A stretch of DNA of 38,995 nt from an uncultured Beijerinckiaceae bacterium (GTDB lineage Bacteria > Pseudomonadota > Alphaproteobacteria > Rhizobiales > Beijerinckiaceae): contig CALMGA010000511.1 in assembly GCA_937863205.1 (NCBI GenBank), forward strand, positions 1 through 38,995. Direction: 5' to 3'. Shown one piece after another: positions 17,432 through 26,147 of the stretch (positions are counted from its first letter, which is position 1; each line of letters opens with the position of its first letter). The notes below the pieces were generated by a model that saw nothing but the letters and a program-made list of their open reading frames with translations, was not told the origin of the DNA and did not search any database. The position numbers were made by a program, and so were the translations under genes.

Positions 17432-17499
17432 GGGGCGGCCAGATGTTGGATGTGCGGGCGCCAAGCTTGCGCATGCGGGTACCGGCATGCAGCGACTTA

Positions 17500-17530
17500 C
17501 CGCGATGCAGCATGCTCTAGCGCATCGCGG
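17500..17530. repeat. 9-bp inverted repeat upstream of typA
   Basis: CCGCGATGC (17500-17508) and GCATCGCGG (17522-17530) are exact reverse complements; the loop itself contains the palindrome AGCATGCT. It lies 69 bases before the typA start, between typA and the next minus-strand gene. It could be a transcription end or a structured leader of typA. Confidence 0.35.
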
Positions 17531-17551
17531 CCGGCTTGGGAAGCTTGGCTC

Positions 17552-17570
17552 GTGCCGCGGGCTGCGGCAC
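17552..17570 (-). terminator. 7-bp hairpin downstream of exported-protein gene
   Basis: GTGCCGC (17552-17558) and GCGGCAC (17564-17570) pair around a 5-base loop, 53 bases beyond the stop of the minus-strand gene at 17624-18115. No T-run follows. Confidence 0.35.
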
Positions 17571-17623
17571 AGGCTCCGCCGGCACCCTGGCCGGCTCGCG
17601 ACGCCGTTCCCCCAGGTGCCGTT

Positions 17624-18115
17624 TTACTTGATGACCTTCACGCTGCCGGCGATCGATTGGAGATCCTTGCCGTTGCTCTTCTCGCCGGCCGGGCTGCCCC
17701 AGTAGGTCACCATCATCAGCTTCTTATCGGTGATCTTGACCAGCGTCATGCTGACGTGGGTCGGGCCGTCCTCGTCGGTCGCCTCCCATTCGATGTCAAA
17801 GGCCGGCAGCCCGCCGAAGGTGATCTCCTTTTTCTTTTCGGTTTCCGGTTTCAGCGTGATCTTCATTTTCTTGAAGAACTTGCCTTCCTCTTTGGCCGCG
17901 TCCTGGATGTCGTCGCCGTCGACGATTTCGGCCGCGACATAGGTTTCCTTGTCGGGCGAGGTGCCCTCGACGCCGTCGTCGATCGTGCTCGGCTCCCAGC
18001 TGTCGGGAATTTCGATCGAAGCCACCGGCCCGTCATCGCCGAGCTTGAAGGCTTTGGCGTTCGCCGCCGTCGCGGCGAAGCAGAGAAGAATTGCAGCAAG
18101 AACAGTCTTCGACAT
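17624..18115 (-). CDS. Exported protein of unknown function
   Basis: 163 residues. A signal peptide (SKTVLAAILLCFAATAANA) leads a compact acidic mature domain of about 140 residues: ASIEIPDSWEPSTIDDGVEG, TYVAAEIVDGDDIQDAAKEE, FGGLPAFDIEWEATDEDGP, HVSMTLVKITDKKLMMVTYW and a C-terminal SIAGSVKVIK. The alternating strands and the final 'IAGSVK' recall small periplasmic PsbP/DUF1795-like folds, but the match is by eye and weak. It is transcribed alone. Confidence 0.7.
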   Translation of the reverse strand: MSKTVLAAILLCFAATAANAKAFKLGDDGPVASIEIPDSWEPSTIDDGVEGTSPDKETYVAAEIVDGDDIQDAAKEEGKFFKKMKITLKPETEKKKEITFGGLPAFDIEWEATDEDGPTHVSMTLVKITDKKLMMVTYWGSPAGEKSNGKDLQSIAGSVKVIK

Positions 18116-18215
18116 CGTAACGCGCCCCTCCGACGCCCTTTCGGGCGCCGAGACTTAGCACGTTCCATCCGCCCGCGCAGGCGATTGATGGTTGCTTTGC
18201 CGAGCGCCCCGCCGA

Positions 18216-18392
18216 TCACCCCCGGCGCGAGCGATCCCCGTCTTTGCCGCCGGCCTTGGCCTGCCGGCAGCGGTCGGAACAATACCGCACCTCATCCCAG
18301 GTCTTCGCCCACTTCTTGCGCCAGGTGAACGGACGCCCGCAGGTCGCGCAGATCTTGCTCGGCAGGTCGGCCTTCTTCACGCCGCGGGTCAC
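18216..18392 (-). CDS. DUF2256 zinc-ribbon peptide
   Basis: A 58-residue protein reading [13 protein letters not shown], then [20 protein letters not shown] and [16 protein letters not shown]. The two Cys pairs (CATC and CSDRC) and the Trp-rich centre match DUF2256, a very small predicted zinc-binding family of unknown function, often found near photolyase/cryptochrome genes, though none is seen here. GTG at 18392 overlaps the stop of the upstream small frame as GTGA; GTG at 18380 would give the more family-typical VKKADLP start. No strong ribosome-binding site is visible at either. Confidence 0.8.
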   Translation of the reverse strand: MTRGVKKADLPSKICATCGRPFTWRKKWAKTWDEVRYCSDRCRQAKAGGKDGDRSRRG

Positions 18393-18568
18393 GTCTTGGC
18401 GCCCGCCGCGGGACGCACGAGGCCGACGTCACCGGCCGTTTGCCGCGCGTCCCGATAGAACACGAGGGAGTGCCGCACCCCCGACGCGTCCGGCCTTTCC
18501 GTGAGGGTGCGGACGCCGTGGCACCGCCGGATGCTTCTTGTGTCGCGCTGCGAGCCGGTGAGCGTCAT
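18389..18568 (-). CDS. Possible small protein upstream of DUF2256
   Basis: A 59-residue frame ([20 protein letters not shown], then [20 protein letters not shown]) whose TGA overlaps the GTG of the DUF2256 gene, suggesting translational coupling. It is Arg-rich, with one Cys and no signal peptide or membrane segment. The frame is open further up to 18658, but the hairpin at 18615-18646 lies in that extension, so the inner start was preferred. No family is recognised and it may be chance. Confidence 0.35.
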   Translation of the reverse strand: MTLTGSQRDTRSIRRCHGVRTLTERPDASGVRHSLVFYRDARQTAGDVGLVRPAAGAKT

Positions 18569-18614
18569 GGCCTGGAAATAGGTCTTCTGCCGCCCTTCGA
18601 CGACCCGGCCGACG

Positions 18615-18646
18615 CATCGCACCGAAACTGATATTCCGGTGCGATG
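18615..18646 (-). terminator. 10-bp hairpin terminator candidate
   Basis: CATCGCACCG (18615-18624) and CGGTGCGATG (18637-18646) are exact reverse complements around a 12-base AT-rich loop. It lies 57 bases beyond the stop of the minus-strand gene at 18703-18906 and before the small frames that follow. No T-run is present. Confidence 0.45.
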
Positions 18647-18702
18647 ACCGAGGCTCATGCGCTGCGGTCACGCGCAGAGGCGATGACCCCTGCCTCGCAG
18701 AG

Positions 18703-18906
18703 TCAGCGGCAGACCTTCTTGACGGTGACGACGCGATGACCGCCGAAACCTTCCTTGACGACGCGCATCGTGCGGCAGCCGCGATCGAAGCCGCCGTCGT
18801 GCTTGATAATGACCTTGCGCTCCATTTCGGCGCTCGCCGGGGTGATCACGGGCATCGATCCCACAACGAGGGCGCCGGCGACGAGGATGAGATTGGCGGA
18901 TTTCAT
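18703..18906 (-). CDS. Small exported protein, unknown function
   Basis: 67 residues: a signal peptide (KSANLILVAGALVVGSM, cleavage near PASA), then a basic mature part of about 40 residues (ERKVIIKHDGGFDRGCRTMR, VVTVKKVC) with two Cys that could pair. It resembles small secreted Lys/His-rich peptides that are common in Hyphomicrobiales. Start 18906 was chosen to give the signal peptide; an upstream in-frame ATG at 18930 is possible. AAGGAG lies about 6 bases upstream. Confidence 0.65.
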   Translation of the reverse strand: MKSANLILVAGALVVGSMPVITPASAEMERKVIIKHDGGFDRGCRTMRVVKEGFGGHRVVTVKKVCR

Positions 18907-18982
18907 GATGAACTCCTTGCCGAACCGCATGCTGCGATCCGCGACCGGGCGATAGCAGCGGCGAGTTGAACAAACGATGAGC

Positions 18983-19005
18983 GGATGCTTCAGAAAACAG
19001 CATCC
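18983..19005 (-). terminator. 7-bp hairpin downstream of dnaE
   Basis: GGATGCT (18983-18989) pairs with AGCATCC (18999-19005) around a 9-base A-rich loop, 44 bases beyond the dnaE stop. No T-run follows. Possible transcription end for dnaE. Confidence 0.35.
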
Positions 19006-19049
19006 TGTCTATCGCGGGAGCAGGGCGTTCTTCGCGTCGGGTGCTGCAC

Positions 19050-22000
19050 TCAGACGTGCTCCACCGTGACGATGCCGGGGATCGTCATGATCGCGCCGGC
19101 GACCTCCGGCGAGACGCGGTACCGCCCCGGCAGCTTGATCTCCGCTTCGGCGAGATCGGCGGTGCGCGCCACGATGGTGACCTCGCCCCCGCTGGCCTCG
19201 GAGTGCCCGCGCTCGCCGAGATGGCGGCTGATCGCCGGCAGCGGCTCGGCCGAGCGCACCACGATCTGCAGGCCGCGCTGCACCCTGGCGGCGGCGGCGG
19301 CCATCGCTTCCACCGAAACGATGCGGGCGCGCACGTCCTCGCCCTCCAGCTGCGCCTGGATCCCGAGCAGCAGGTTGGCGCCCTTCACGAGCTGGTCGCG
19401 GAACTGGTTCAGCCCCTCCTGGAACAGGATCGCCTCGTACTGCCCCGACGGATCGGACAGCTGCACGATCCCCATCTTCGAGCCCGAGCGGGTCCGCCGC
19501 TCCTGACGGTCGAGCACCGTCGCCGCCAAGCGCCCGGCCTCGTGGCCACCCTTCACCTTGCGGCAGAAATCGACCCAGCGCTCGGCCCCCAGCCGCTTCA
19601 GCACGGACGCGTAGGCGTCGAGAGGGTGGCCCGAAAGGAAGAAGCCGACCGCGTTGAATTCGCGCTGCAGCCGCTCGGTCAAAGGCCAGGACGCAACCCT
19701 GGGCAAAGCGAGCGTGTCCGCCGTATCGGCGCCGAACAGGGCGCTCTGCCCTTCCGCCCGCTCGTTGGCGCGGCGGTTGGCGGTGGCGAGCAGCGTGTCG
19801 ATGCCGGCGTGGACGCGGGCCCGCTCGGGCTCCAGCTCGTCGAAGGCGCCGGCGGCGGTCAGGCTTTCCAGCACCCGGCGATTGATGTCGCGCGGGCTGA
19901 TGCGCCCGGCGAAATCGGCCAGGTCGACGAAGGGCTTGCTGGCGCGCGCGGCAAGGATGCCGGCCGCCTGCCCGTCGCCGACGCCTTTGACGGCGGACAG
20001 CGCGTAGCGGATCGCCAGCACGCCGTCGGGGCGCTCGTGCACCTCGAAGTCGGGGCAGCCGTGGACAACCGAGGGCGGCTCCACGGGGACGGCCATGCGC
20101 CGCGCCTCGTTGGCGAATTCGCTGAGCTTGTCGGTGTTGGGCTTGTCCAGCGTCATCGAGGCGGCGAGGAACTCCACGGGATGGTTGGCCTTGAACCATG
20201 CCGTCTGGTAGGCGATCAGCGCGTAGGCGGCGGCGTGGCTCTTGTTGAAGCCGTAGTCGGCGAACTTGGCGAGCAGGTCGAAGATCTCGGTCGCCCGCTT
20301 GTCGGTCAGGCCGCCCGTGACCGCGCCGGTGACGAAGCGGCTGCGCTGCGCATCCATCTCGGCCTTGATCTTCTTGCCCATCGCCCGGCGCAGCATGTCG
20401 GCCTCGCCCAGCGAATAGCCCGACAGGATCTGCGCGATCTGCATCACCTGCTCCTGGTAGATGATGACGCCGAAGGTTTCCCTCAAGACGACTTCGATCT
20501 TGGGGTGGAGGTAGTCCGCTTCCATTTCCCCGAGCTTCACCGCGCAATAGACCGGGATGTTGGCCATCGGGCCCGGACGATACAGCGCCACCAGCGCGAT
20601 GATGTCCTCGAAGCGGTCGGCGCGCATCTCGACCAGCGCCTTGCGCATGCCCGCCGATTCCAGCTGGAACACCCCGACCGTCTCGCCGCGCCCGAGCATC
20701 TGGTAGGTCTTCGCGTCATCGAGCGGGATGGCTTCGAGGTCGATCGCGATGCCGCGCCGCGCCAGCAGCTTCACGGCGTTGGCCAGGGTGGTGAGCGTCT
20801 TCAGGCCGAGGAAGTCGAACTTCACGAGGCCGGCCGGCTCGACCCACTTCATGTTGAACTGCGTCGCCGGCATTTCCGACTTGGGGTCGCGGTAGAGCGG
20901 CACCAGCTCGTCGAGCGGGCGGTCGCCGATGACGATGCCGGCGGCGTGGGTCGAGGCGTTGGAATACAAACCCTCCAGCTTCAGCGCCACGTCGAGCAGG
21001 CGCGCCACCTTGGGCTCGGCGTCGGCCGCCTCGCGCAGCCTCGCCTCCCCCTCGATCGCCTGCGCCAGCGTCACGGGATGGGCCGGGTTCTGCGGCACCA
21101 GCTTGGCGAGCTTGTCGACCTGACCCAGCGGCATCTCCAGCACGCGGCCGACGTTGCGCACCACGCCGCGGGCGAGGAACGAGCCGAAGGTGATGATCTG
21201 CGCGACCTTGTCCGCGCCATAGCGGTCGCGCACGTAGCGGATCACTTCGTCGCGCCGGTCCTGGCAGAAGTCGATGTCGAAGTCCGGCATCGAGACGCGT
21301 TCGGGGTTGAGGAAGCGTTCGAAGAGCAGCCCGAAGCGCAGCGGATCGAGATCGGTGATGGTCAGCGCGTAGGCGACCAGCGAGCCGGCGCCGGAGCCGC
21401 GCCCGGGACCCACGGGGATGCCCTGATCCTTGGCCCATTTGATGAAGTCCGACACGATCAGGAAGTAGCCGGGGAATTTCATGTTGCGGATCACGGTCAG
21501 CTCGAAGGCGAGCCGGTCGCGGTAGGTTTGCGGCTCGATGCCGGGCGCGGTGCCGCGCGCATCGAGGCGGCGTTGCAGCCCGTCCTCGGCCTGGCGGACC
21601 AGCTCGGCCGCCTCGTCGTCGGCGGCGCCCGAGGTGAAGGCCGGCAGGATCGGCTTGCGGGTGCGCGGGCGGTAGGCGCAGCGCTTGGCGATCTCCACCG
21701 TGGCCGCCGTCGCTTCCGGCAGGTCGGCGAACAGGGCCAGCATCTCGCCGCGCGCCTTGAAGCGGTGCTCGGGCGAAAGCTGGCGGCGTTCGGCTTGGCC
21801 GATCACCGCGCCTTCGGCGATGCAGATCAGGGCATCGTGCGCCTCATAGTCGGCGGCGGCGGCGAAATAGGGTTCGTTGGTCGCCACCAGCGGCAGGCCT
21901 TGCGCGTAGGCGAGGTCGATGAGCGCGGGCTCGACCTCGCGCTCGCGCCCGAGGAGGTGGCGCTGCAGCTCGACGTAGAGGCGGCCGTCGAAAAGCCGGG

Positions 22001-22547
22001 TCAGAACGCCGAGCCGGGCCAGGGCCAGTTCCGGCCGCTCCGCGCCCAGGCAGCGGTCGAGCGGGCCGGCGGGGCCGCCGGTCAGCGCGATCAGCCCCTG
22101 CGTGCGCCCGGCGAGGCGGCTGACGGTGATGGCGGCGGGGTCGCCCGGCGCCGGATCGAGAAAGGCGCGCGAGGCCAGGTGCATCAGGTTGGCATAGCCG
22201 CGCTCGTCCTTGGCCAGCAGCACCAGGGGCGCGCGCCCGGCCGCTTCCTCGCCGCCGCGGGAGGCGAGCTGCGCCCCGTCGCCGAACTGGATGTCGAGCT
22301 GGATGCCGATGATCGGCTGCAGGCCGGCCTTGGCGACCTTTTCCGAGAATTCCAGGGCGCCGAACAGGTTGTTGGTGTCGGTGATGGCCAGCGCCGGCTG
22401 CGCGTCGGCCAGCGCCGAGGCGATCAGCTTGCCGACCGGCATCGCCCCTTCGCGCAAGGAGAAGGAGCTGTGCACGTGAAGGTGCACGAAGCCGGCGCCG
22501 GCCGGCGCGGCCGGCTCGGACCGGCGGCGGGGGAATCGCGAATCCAT
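19050..22547 (-). CDS. dnaE: DNA polymerase III subunit alpha
   Basis: The replicative C-family polymerase of the chromosome, 1,165 residues, a normal length for DnaE1. The N-terminal PHP domain starts at FVHLHVHSSFSLREGA (20-35). The palm shows PDFDIDFCQDRRDEVIRYV with the catalytic Asp residues, and GPGRGSGAGSLVAYAL precedes it. The fingers hold KSHAAAYALIAYQTAWFKAN and a tandem HhH region with ISPRDINRRVLESL. An OB-fold (GIVQLSDPSGQYEAILFQ) and a C-terminal domain ending in IMTIPGIVTVEHV follow. Start MDSRFPRRRSEP at 22547 was chosen because the frame upstream (open to 23186) has no homology and runs antisense through the next gene. It is the only polymerase gene in the window. Confidence 0.97.
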   Translation of the reverse strand: MDSRFPRRRSEPAAPAGAGFVHLHVHSSFSLREGAMPVGKLIASALADAQPALAITDTNNLFGALEFSEKVAKAGLQPIIGIQLDIQFGDGAQLASRGGEEAAGRAPLVLLAKDERGYANLMHLASRAFLDPAPGDPAAITVSRLAGRTQGLIALTGGPAGPLDRCLGAERPELALARLGVLTRLFDGRLYVELQRHLLGREREVEPALIDLAYAQGLPLVATNEPYFAAAADYEAHDALICIAEGAVIGQAERRQLSPEHRFKARGEMLALFADLPEATAATVEIAKRCAYRPRTRKPILPAFTSGAADDEAAELVRQAEDGLQRRLDARGTAPGIEPQTYRDRLAFELTVIRNMKFPGYFLIVSDFIKWAKDQGIPVGPGRGSGAGSLVAYALTITDLDPLRFGLLFERFLNPERVSMPDFDIDFCQDRRDEVIRYVRDRYGADKVAQIITFGSFLARGVVRNVGRVLEMPLGQVDKLAKLVPQNPAHPVTLAQAIEGEARLREAADAEPKVARLLDVALKLEGLYSNASTHAAGIVIGDRPLDELVPLYRDPKSEMPATQFNMKWVEPAGLVKFDFLGLKTLTTLANAVKLLARRGIAIDLEAIPLDDAKTYQMLGRGETVGVFQLESAGMRKALVEMRADRFEDIIALVALYRPGPMANIPVYCAVKLGEMEADYLHPKIEVVLRETFGVIIYQEQVMQIAQILSGYSLGEADMLRRAMGKKIKAEMDAQRSRFVTGAVTGGLTDKRATEIFDLLAKFADYGFNKSHAAAYALIAYQTAWFKANHPVEFLAASMTLDKPNTDKLSEFANEARRMAVPVEPPSVVHGCPDFEVHERPDGVLAIRYALSAVKGVGDGQAAGILAARASKPFVDLADFAGRISPRDINRRVLESLTAAGAFDELEPERARVHAGIDTLLATANRRANERAEGQSALFGADTADTLALPRVASWPLTERLQREFNAVGFFLSGHPLDAYASVLKRLGAERWVDFCRKVKGGHEAGRLAATVLDRQERRTRSGSKMGIVQLSDPSGQYEAILFQEGLNQFRDQLVKGANLLLGIQAQLEGEDVRARIVSVEAMAAAAARVQRGLQIVVRSAEPLPAISRHLGERGHSEASGGEVTIVARTADLAEAEIKLPGRYRVSPEVAGAIMTIPGIVTVEHV

Positions 22548-22737
22548 GGGCGAGCATAGCAGGGCGGATCGGGGATCGCAGCCGCCGGGCCGGCCCCATC
22601 CCCAGTTCCGCGCAAGCCGCCGCAAGAGTTGAGGAACGGCAGGAGAAAACGGTGGGCTTCGCCTGAAGTCTGCTTGACGCGGCGCACCGACACTGTAGAC
22701 GCGCCCGCCGAGGTGATCGTCATGCAGAGGTGATGTC

Positions 22738-23403
22738 ATGTACAAGTCGAAGGGTGGGTATCCGCTGGCGGGCCTGATCGCGATGGCCCTGGCAGGCCAA
22801 CCTTGGCGCGCGCACGCGCAAATCGGCGAACCGCCGCCCCTCGTGGTGCCTGCGCTGCCCCAGCTGCCGGCGCGTCCCGGCGCTCCGTCGCTGGATCCGC
22901 CGCAGGCCTCGGGGCCGCTGGCGCCGCAGCAAACCCTCTCACCCCCTGCGCCGCAGCCGGAGCTGCCGCCGTTGCAACCGCCGCAGAAGCTCGCGCCGCT
23001 GCTGGCGCAGTTGGATGCGCCGCTGGACACCGTGCCGAGCGACCCGCCGGCCAGTGACGCCAACCGGCTCGATACCCCGGACCAGACCTCGCAAAAGGCC
23101 GGCGAGGTGATCGAGGGCGTGACCAAGGGCGACGTCAAGGCGCTGCGCCGCGGGCCCCTGCTGCTGCACGGCAACTTCTGCGGCATCGGCAGCCGTCCCG
23201 GCCACGGGCCCGTGGACGCGCTCGACGCCGCCTGCGAACGTCACGACAACTGCACGAAGGATGGGGAGCTGCCGTCCTGCGCCTGCGACGGGCGACTGCA
23301 GCGCGAGGCGACGGCCGTGGTGGACGATCCCGCCAGCACGCCGGACCTGAAGACGCTCGCCGCCGCGGTCGCGGCAAGCATGGCCGTGCTGATCTGCAAG
23401 TGA
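22738..23403 (+). CDS. Secreted phospholipase A2-like protein
   Basis: 221 residues. A signal peptide (LAGLIAMALAGQPWRAHAQ) is followed by a Pro-rich spacer of about 70 residues (PALPQLPARPGAP, PQPELPPLQPPQ). The C-terminal domain carries the secreted phospholipase A2 signature: HGNFCGIGSRPGHGPVD (calcium-loop type YCGxGxxPGxGxPVD, with Phe for Tyr), then LDAACERHDNC with the catalytic His169-Asp170 pair and flanking Cys. CACDGRLQREA supplies further Cys. Known members hydrolyse the sn-2 ester of phospholipids with calcium. The gene is divergent from dnaE; 10 bases separate it from the glycosyltransferase gene. The Pro-rich arm could span or bind the envelope, an inference. Confidence 0.78.
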   Translation: MYKSKGGYPLAGLIAMALAGQPWRAHAQIGEPPPLVVPALPQLPARPGAPSLDPPQASGPLAPQQTLSPPAPQPELPPLQPPQKLAPLLAQLDAPLDTVPSDPPASDANRLDTPDQTSQKAGEVIEGVTKGDVKALRRGPLLLHGNFCGIGSRPGHGPVDALDAACERHDNCTKDGELPSCACDGRLQREATAVVDDPASTPDLKTLAAAVAASMAVLICK

Positions 23404-23413
23404 GATTCAACCG

Positions 23414-24226
23414 TTGGTTCCCCAGGCACCACGCCACGATGCGAGGGATGGGCCGATCCCCGGCCGCGTGTCTCGCCGCATCGGAGGAGTCGACGTCCAG
23501 GTGTGCGACCTCGATGCCGCCGTGGCCGAGCTGGAACGCGCCAGGGATGCGCATCTGCCGTTGAGGATCGCCTTCCTCAACGCCCACCTCGCCAACTGCG
23601 CCGCCGGATCCGCCGAGGTGAAGGACGCCCTCGCCGGCTTCTTCATCCTCAACGACGGTCTCGGGATCGATCTGGCGAGCCGGCTGCTGTTTGGCCGTGC
23701 CTTTCCCGTCAACATGAACGGGACGGATTTCATACCCGCCCTGCTCGACCGCTTGCGGCCGGGCGTGCGCCTCTACCTGCTCGGCGGCTCGCGGGACGTG
23801 ATCGAGCGCGCGGCGGCCTTTTATCGCCGGCGCTGGCCCGACCACCTCCTGGTCGGCCAACACCACGGCTTCTTCTCCAACGACGAAGGCGCGCTCGTCG
23901 CCTCGATCATCGAAGCGGGGCGACCCGATCTGCTTCTCGTCGGCATGGGCTGTCCGCGCCAGGAGCTCTGGCTCCGCACTCACGTCCCCGCCGCCTGCCG
24001 CATCGGCATCGGGGTCGGAGCCTTGTTCGACTTCCAAACCGGTCGCGTGCGGCGGGCGCCCGCGATCGTGCGCAGGCTGCGCATGGAGTGGCTGTTCCGA
24101 TTGCTGATCGAGCCGCGACGGCTGTATCGCCGGTACCTCTTCGGCAATGCCGTTTTCCTCGCGCGCACGCTCGTGCAAAGGCTCCGTCGGGATGCGCCGC
24201 CGGATCGACCGCGTCCGGCTGGGTGA
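23414..24226 (+). CDS. WecG/TagA/CpsF-family glycosyltransferase (GT26)
   Basis: About 270 residues of the family that adds N-acetylmannosamine or related sugars to lipid-linked intermediates in surface polysaccharide synthesis. Marks: RIGGVDVQVCDLDAAVAELE, FLNAHLANCAA, FILNDGLGIDLASRLL with the Asp of NDG, NMNGTDFIPALL, LYLLGGSRDVIERAA, VGMGCPRQELWL (Gly-x-Pro-x-Gln-Glu) and IGVGALFDFQTG. The N-terminal start is uncertain: TTG at 23414, or GTG at 23468, which gives a protein of about 252 residues; neither has a strong ribosome-binding site. It follows the phospholipase-like gene by 10 bases. The substrate is unknown and no other polysaccharide genes adjoin it. Confidence 0.85.
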   Translation: MVPQAPRHDARDGPIPGRVSRRIGGVDVQVCDLDAAVAELERARDAHLPLRIAFLNAHLANCAAGSAEVKDALAGFFILNDGLGIDLASRLLFGRAFPVNMNGTDFIPALLDRLRPGVRLYLLGGSRDVIERAAAFYRRRWPDHLLVGQHHGFFSNDEGALVASIIEAGRPDLLLVGMGCPRQELWLRTHVPAACRIGIGVGALFDFQTGRVRRAPAIVRRLRMEWLFRLLIEPRRLYRRYLFGNAVFLARTLVQRLRRDAPPDRPRPAG

Positions 24227-24553
24227 CCGCGTCGCCGCTCAGCTGGAGAAGGTCGCCGGTCGACAGTCGATGGAAGCCGCCCAACCTTCGGGTTCAGGAG
24301 GATGTTGCCGAGCGTGTTGAAGAAGCGGTTCCCGCGGTAATCGGGAACAACAAGGCTGCCGTCCTCCTCGACCTGGACGAAGCCGGGGGAGCCGCCGCGG
24401 TGCGAAACGTCGACGCGGTGCCGGCCGTTGCCGTCGGGACGATCGACGGCGGCGACGAAGCACGTGTCGGCACGGGCGATCATCGCCCGCGCGGCCGGCG
24501 CGTCGACGGCATGGCGTCACCCGTTCCGCCGGCAGGTCGAACGGCCGATCCGT
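24212..24553 (-). pseudogene. PPOX-type flavin-nucleotide-binding protein remnant
   Basis: The minus strand encodes pieces of a pyridoxamine-phosphate-oxidase-like protein in different frames. VFERIGR, FDLPAERVTP, AVDAPAARAMIARADTCFVA, DVSHRGGSPGFVQVEEDGSL, VVPDYRGNRFFNTLGNILLN and GGFHRLSTGDLLQLSGDA follow each other in family order. At least three frame changes separate them (near 24523, near 24508, and near 24285). The C-terminus is missing; the end overlaps the 3' end of the glycosyltransferase gene on the other strand. This is a decayed, non-functional copy. Confidence 0.72.
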
Positions 24554-25987
24554 TCAAAGACCAACCGAGGGTTCCGGTGGGGCCCGCTTGATCGGCGTCT
24601 CGGCTGAAAGCCTGAGAAGGCTCACCGTGATCGCCACAACAACGAAGAGCGCCGCCACCGCGAGGTCGATCTTTTCCGCCGAGGCGCCGGCGATGCGGAA
24701 GGTGACCGTCGCGATCGTGGCTCCCACCGTCATGCCGATCAGGCGCGCGGTGGCGAGCATGCCGCCGGCGGCGCCGGCACGGCTTCTTGGGGCGGCGGAA
24801 AGAAGAGTGCGGTTGTTGGGCGCCTGGAAGAAGCCGAAGCCCAAACCGCAAAGCGCCATGCGCCAGATGATGTCCACCGCGGAGGCCGACGAGGGCATCG
24901 TGGCCAGCAACACGAGGCCGCAAAGGAGGACGCCGAGGCCGGCGCTTCCCAGGATCGCCGCCGGCATGCGATCGGCGAGGCGGCCGGCGATCGGGGCGGC
25001 GACGCCCAACGCCACCGGCCAGGGCGTCATCAGCAGCCCGGTCTCGACCTGGTTGCGATGCAGCGCCGATTCGAAGAAGAAGGGCAGGCTGAGGAAGACG
25101 AGCATGTAGGCTGCGAAGGAGAGGACGGAGGTGGCGACGGAAAGGGCGAAGATGCGGATCCGCAGAAGGTCGAGCGGGATCATCGGTCTCGCCGAGGCCG
25201 TTTCGCGACGAAACAGGACGCAGGCCGCGCCCGCCGCCGCGGCGAGTTCGACGCATCCCAACGAAAGATGCCCGTTGCCGCGCGTGGTCGTATCGATGCC
25301 GATGAAGAGAAGGCCGAAGGTCAACGCGTTCAATCCGGTGCTCGCCCAATCGAAGCGGCCCTGCGATCGCTCCGAGAAGGGAAGGGACCGCATCGCGAGC
25401 GCGAGATTGACGAAGCCGATCGGCACGTTGATCGCGAACAGCCATTCCCACGAGGCGACGGCGAGGATGCCTGATGCCACGGTCGGGCCGAGCGCCGCGG
25501 CGATCGACACGACCAGCGCGTTGAGGCCGACGCCTCTTCCGAGCAGAACCGTCGGATAGGTGTAGCGGACGAGGGCGCCGTTGACGGCCATGATGCCCGC
25601 CGCGCCCAAGCCCTGGAGGATGCGCGCGGCGACAAGGGTCGCGAGGTGGCCCGACAGGGCCGACCCCAGTGATCCCGCGACGAATACCGCGAGGCCGACG
25701 AGGTACACCCGGCGATAACCGACCCGCTCGCCCAGCGCCGCGAGCGGCAGCAGGGCGACGACGCTGGCAAGCTGGTAGGCGTTGACGATCCAGACGGAGG
25801 CGGCCGAGGTGGCGTGGATCTGGCGCGCGATCGTCGGCAGGGCGATGTTGGCGACCGCGGAGTCGAGCACGGCCATCACGATGCCGAGCGCGATCGCCAG
25901 CATCGACCAGTAGCGCTGCGGCGTCGCCAGCCCGTCGATGGGGATCGCTCGCGACCCGATCCTCCGGGTGTTGGTGAGTCCCGCCAT
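24554..25987 (-). CDS. MFS multidrug transporter (DHA2 / 14-TM type)
   Basis: 477 residues, proton-driven efflux transporter of the major facilitator superfamily in the inner membrane. The first helix contains the DHA2-type MAVLDSAVANIALPTIARQI. Motif A-like GERVGYRRVYLVGLAVF and motif C-like AAALGPTVASGILAVASW and WLFAINVPIGFVNLALA follow. The second half shows ALGVAAPIAGRLADRMP and FQAPNNRTLLSAAPRSRAGA, also typical. The number of hydrophobic segments suits 14 helices. Start 25987 (MAGLTNTRR) removes a poorly conserved extension. Substrate unknown. It ends one base from the PPOX relic and precedes it on the same strand. Confidence 0.87.
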   Translation of the reverse strand: MAGLTNTRRIGSRAIPIDGLATPQRYWSMLAIALGIVMAVLDSAVANIALPTIARQIHATSAASVWIVNAYQLASVVALLPLAALGERVGYRRVYLVGLAVFVAGSLGSALSGHLATLVAARILQGLGAAGIMAVNGALVRYTYPTVLLGRGVGLNALVVSIAAALGPTVASGILAVASWEWLFAINVPIGFVNLALAMRSLPFSERSQGRFDWASTGLNALTFGLLFIGIDTTTRGNGHLSLGCVELAAAAGAACVLFRRETASARPMIPLDLLRIRIFALSVATSVLSFAAYMLVFLSLPFFFESALHRNQVETGLLMTPWPVALGVAAPIAGRLADRMPAAILGSAGLGVLLCGLVLLATMPSSASAVDIIWRMALCGLGFGFFQAPNNRTLLSAAPRSRAGAAGGMLATARLIGMTVGATIATVTFRIAGASAEKIDLAVAALFVVVAITVSLLRLSAETPIKRAPPEPSVGL

Positions 25988-26147
25988 CAGATTGCGCACC
26001 TTCCGGCGTTTCGCGACTGCGTCGCGATCAAGCGCGTCCGATCCGACACGATATCCGATGCCGGCCCATGGCGCGGTCGAGTTGTCGAGCCAGGGCGCGG
26101 GCGCACGTCGAAGGTTTCGATGCGGGTCCGTCCTTCCCTGCACGGAC

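Noticed and set aside
15857..18328. An 823-codon plus-strand frame opposite typA and the next gene
   Set aside because: It spans two real minus-strand genes and their gap, has no motif and no ribosome-binding site; a GC-driven shadow.
19041..22559. A 1,172-codon open frame on the plus strand opposite dnaE
   Set aside because: It is the antisense of dnaE, rich in Arg, Gly and His, without any family motif. Such mirror frames are expected in very GC-rich genes.
22548..23186. Upstream extension of the dnaE frame
   Set aside because: The frame is open for 213 more codons, but it runs antisense through the phospholipase-like gene and has no similarity to DnaE, whose PHP domain begins right after 22547.
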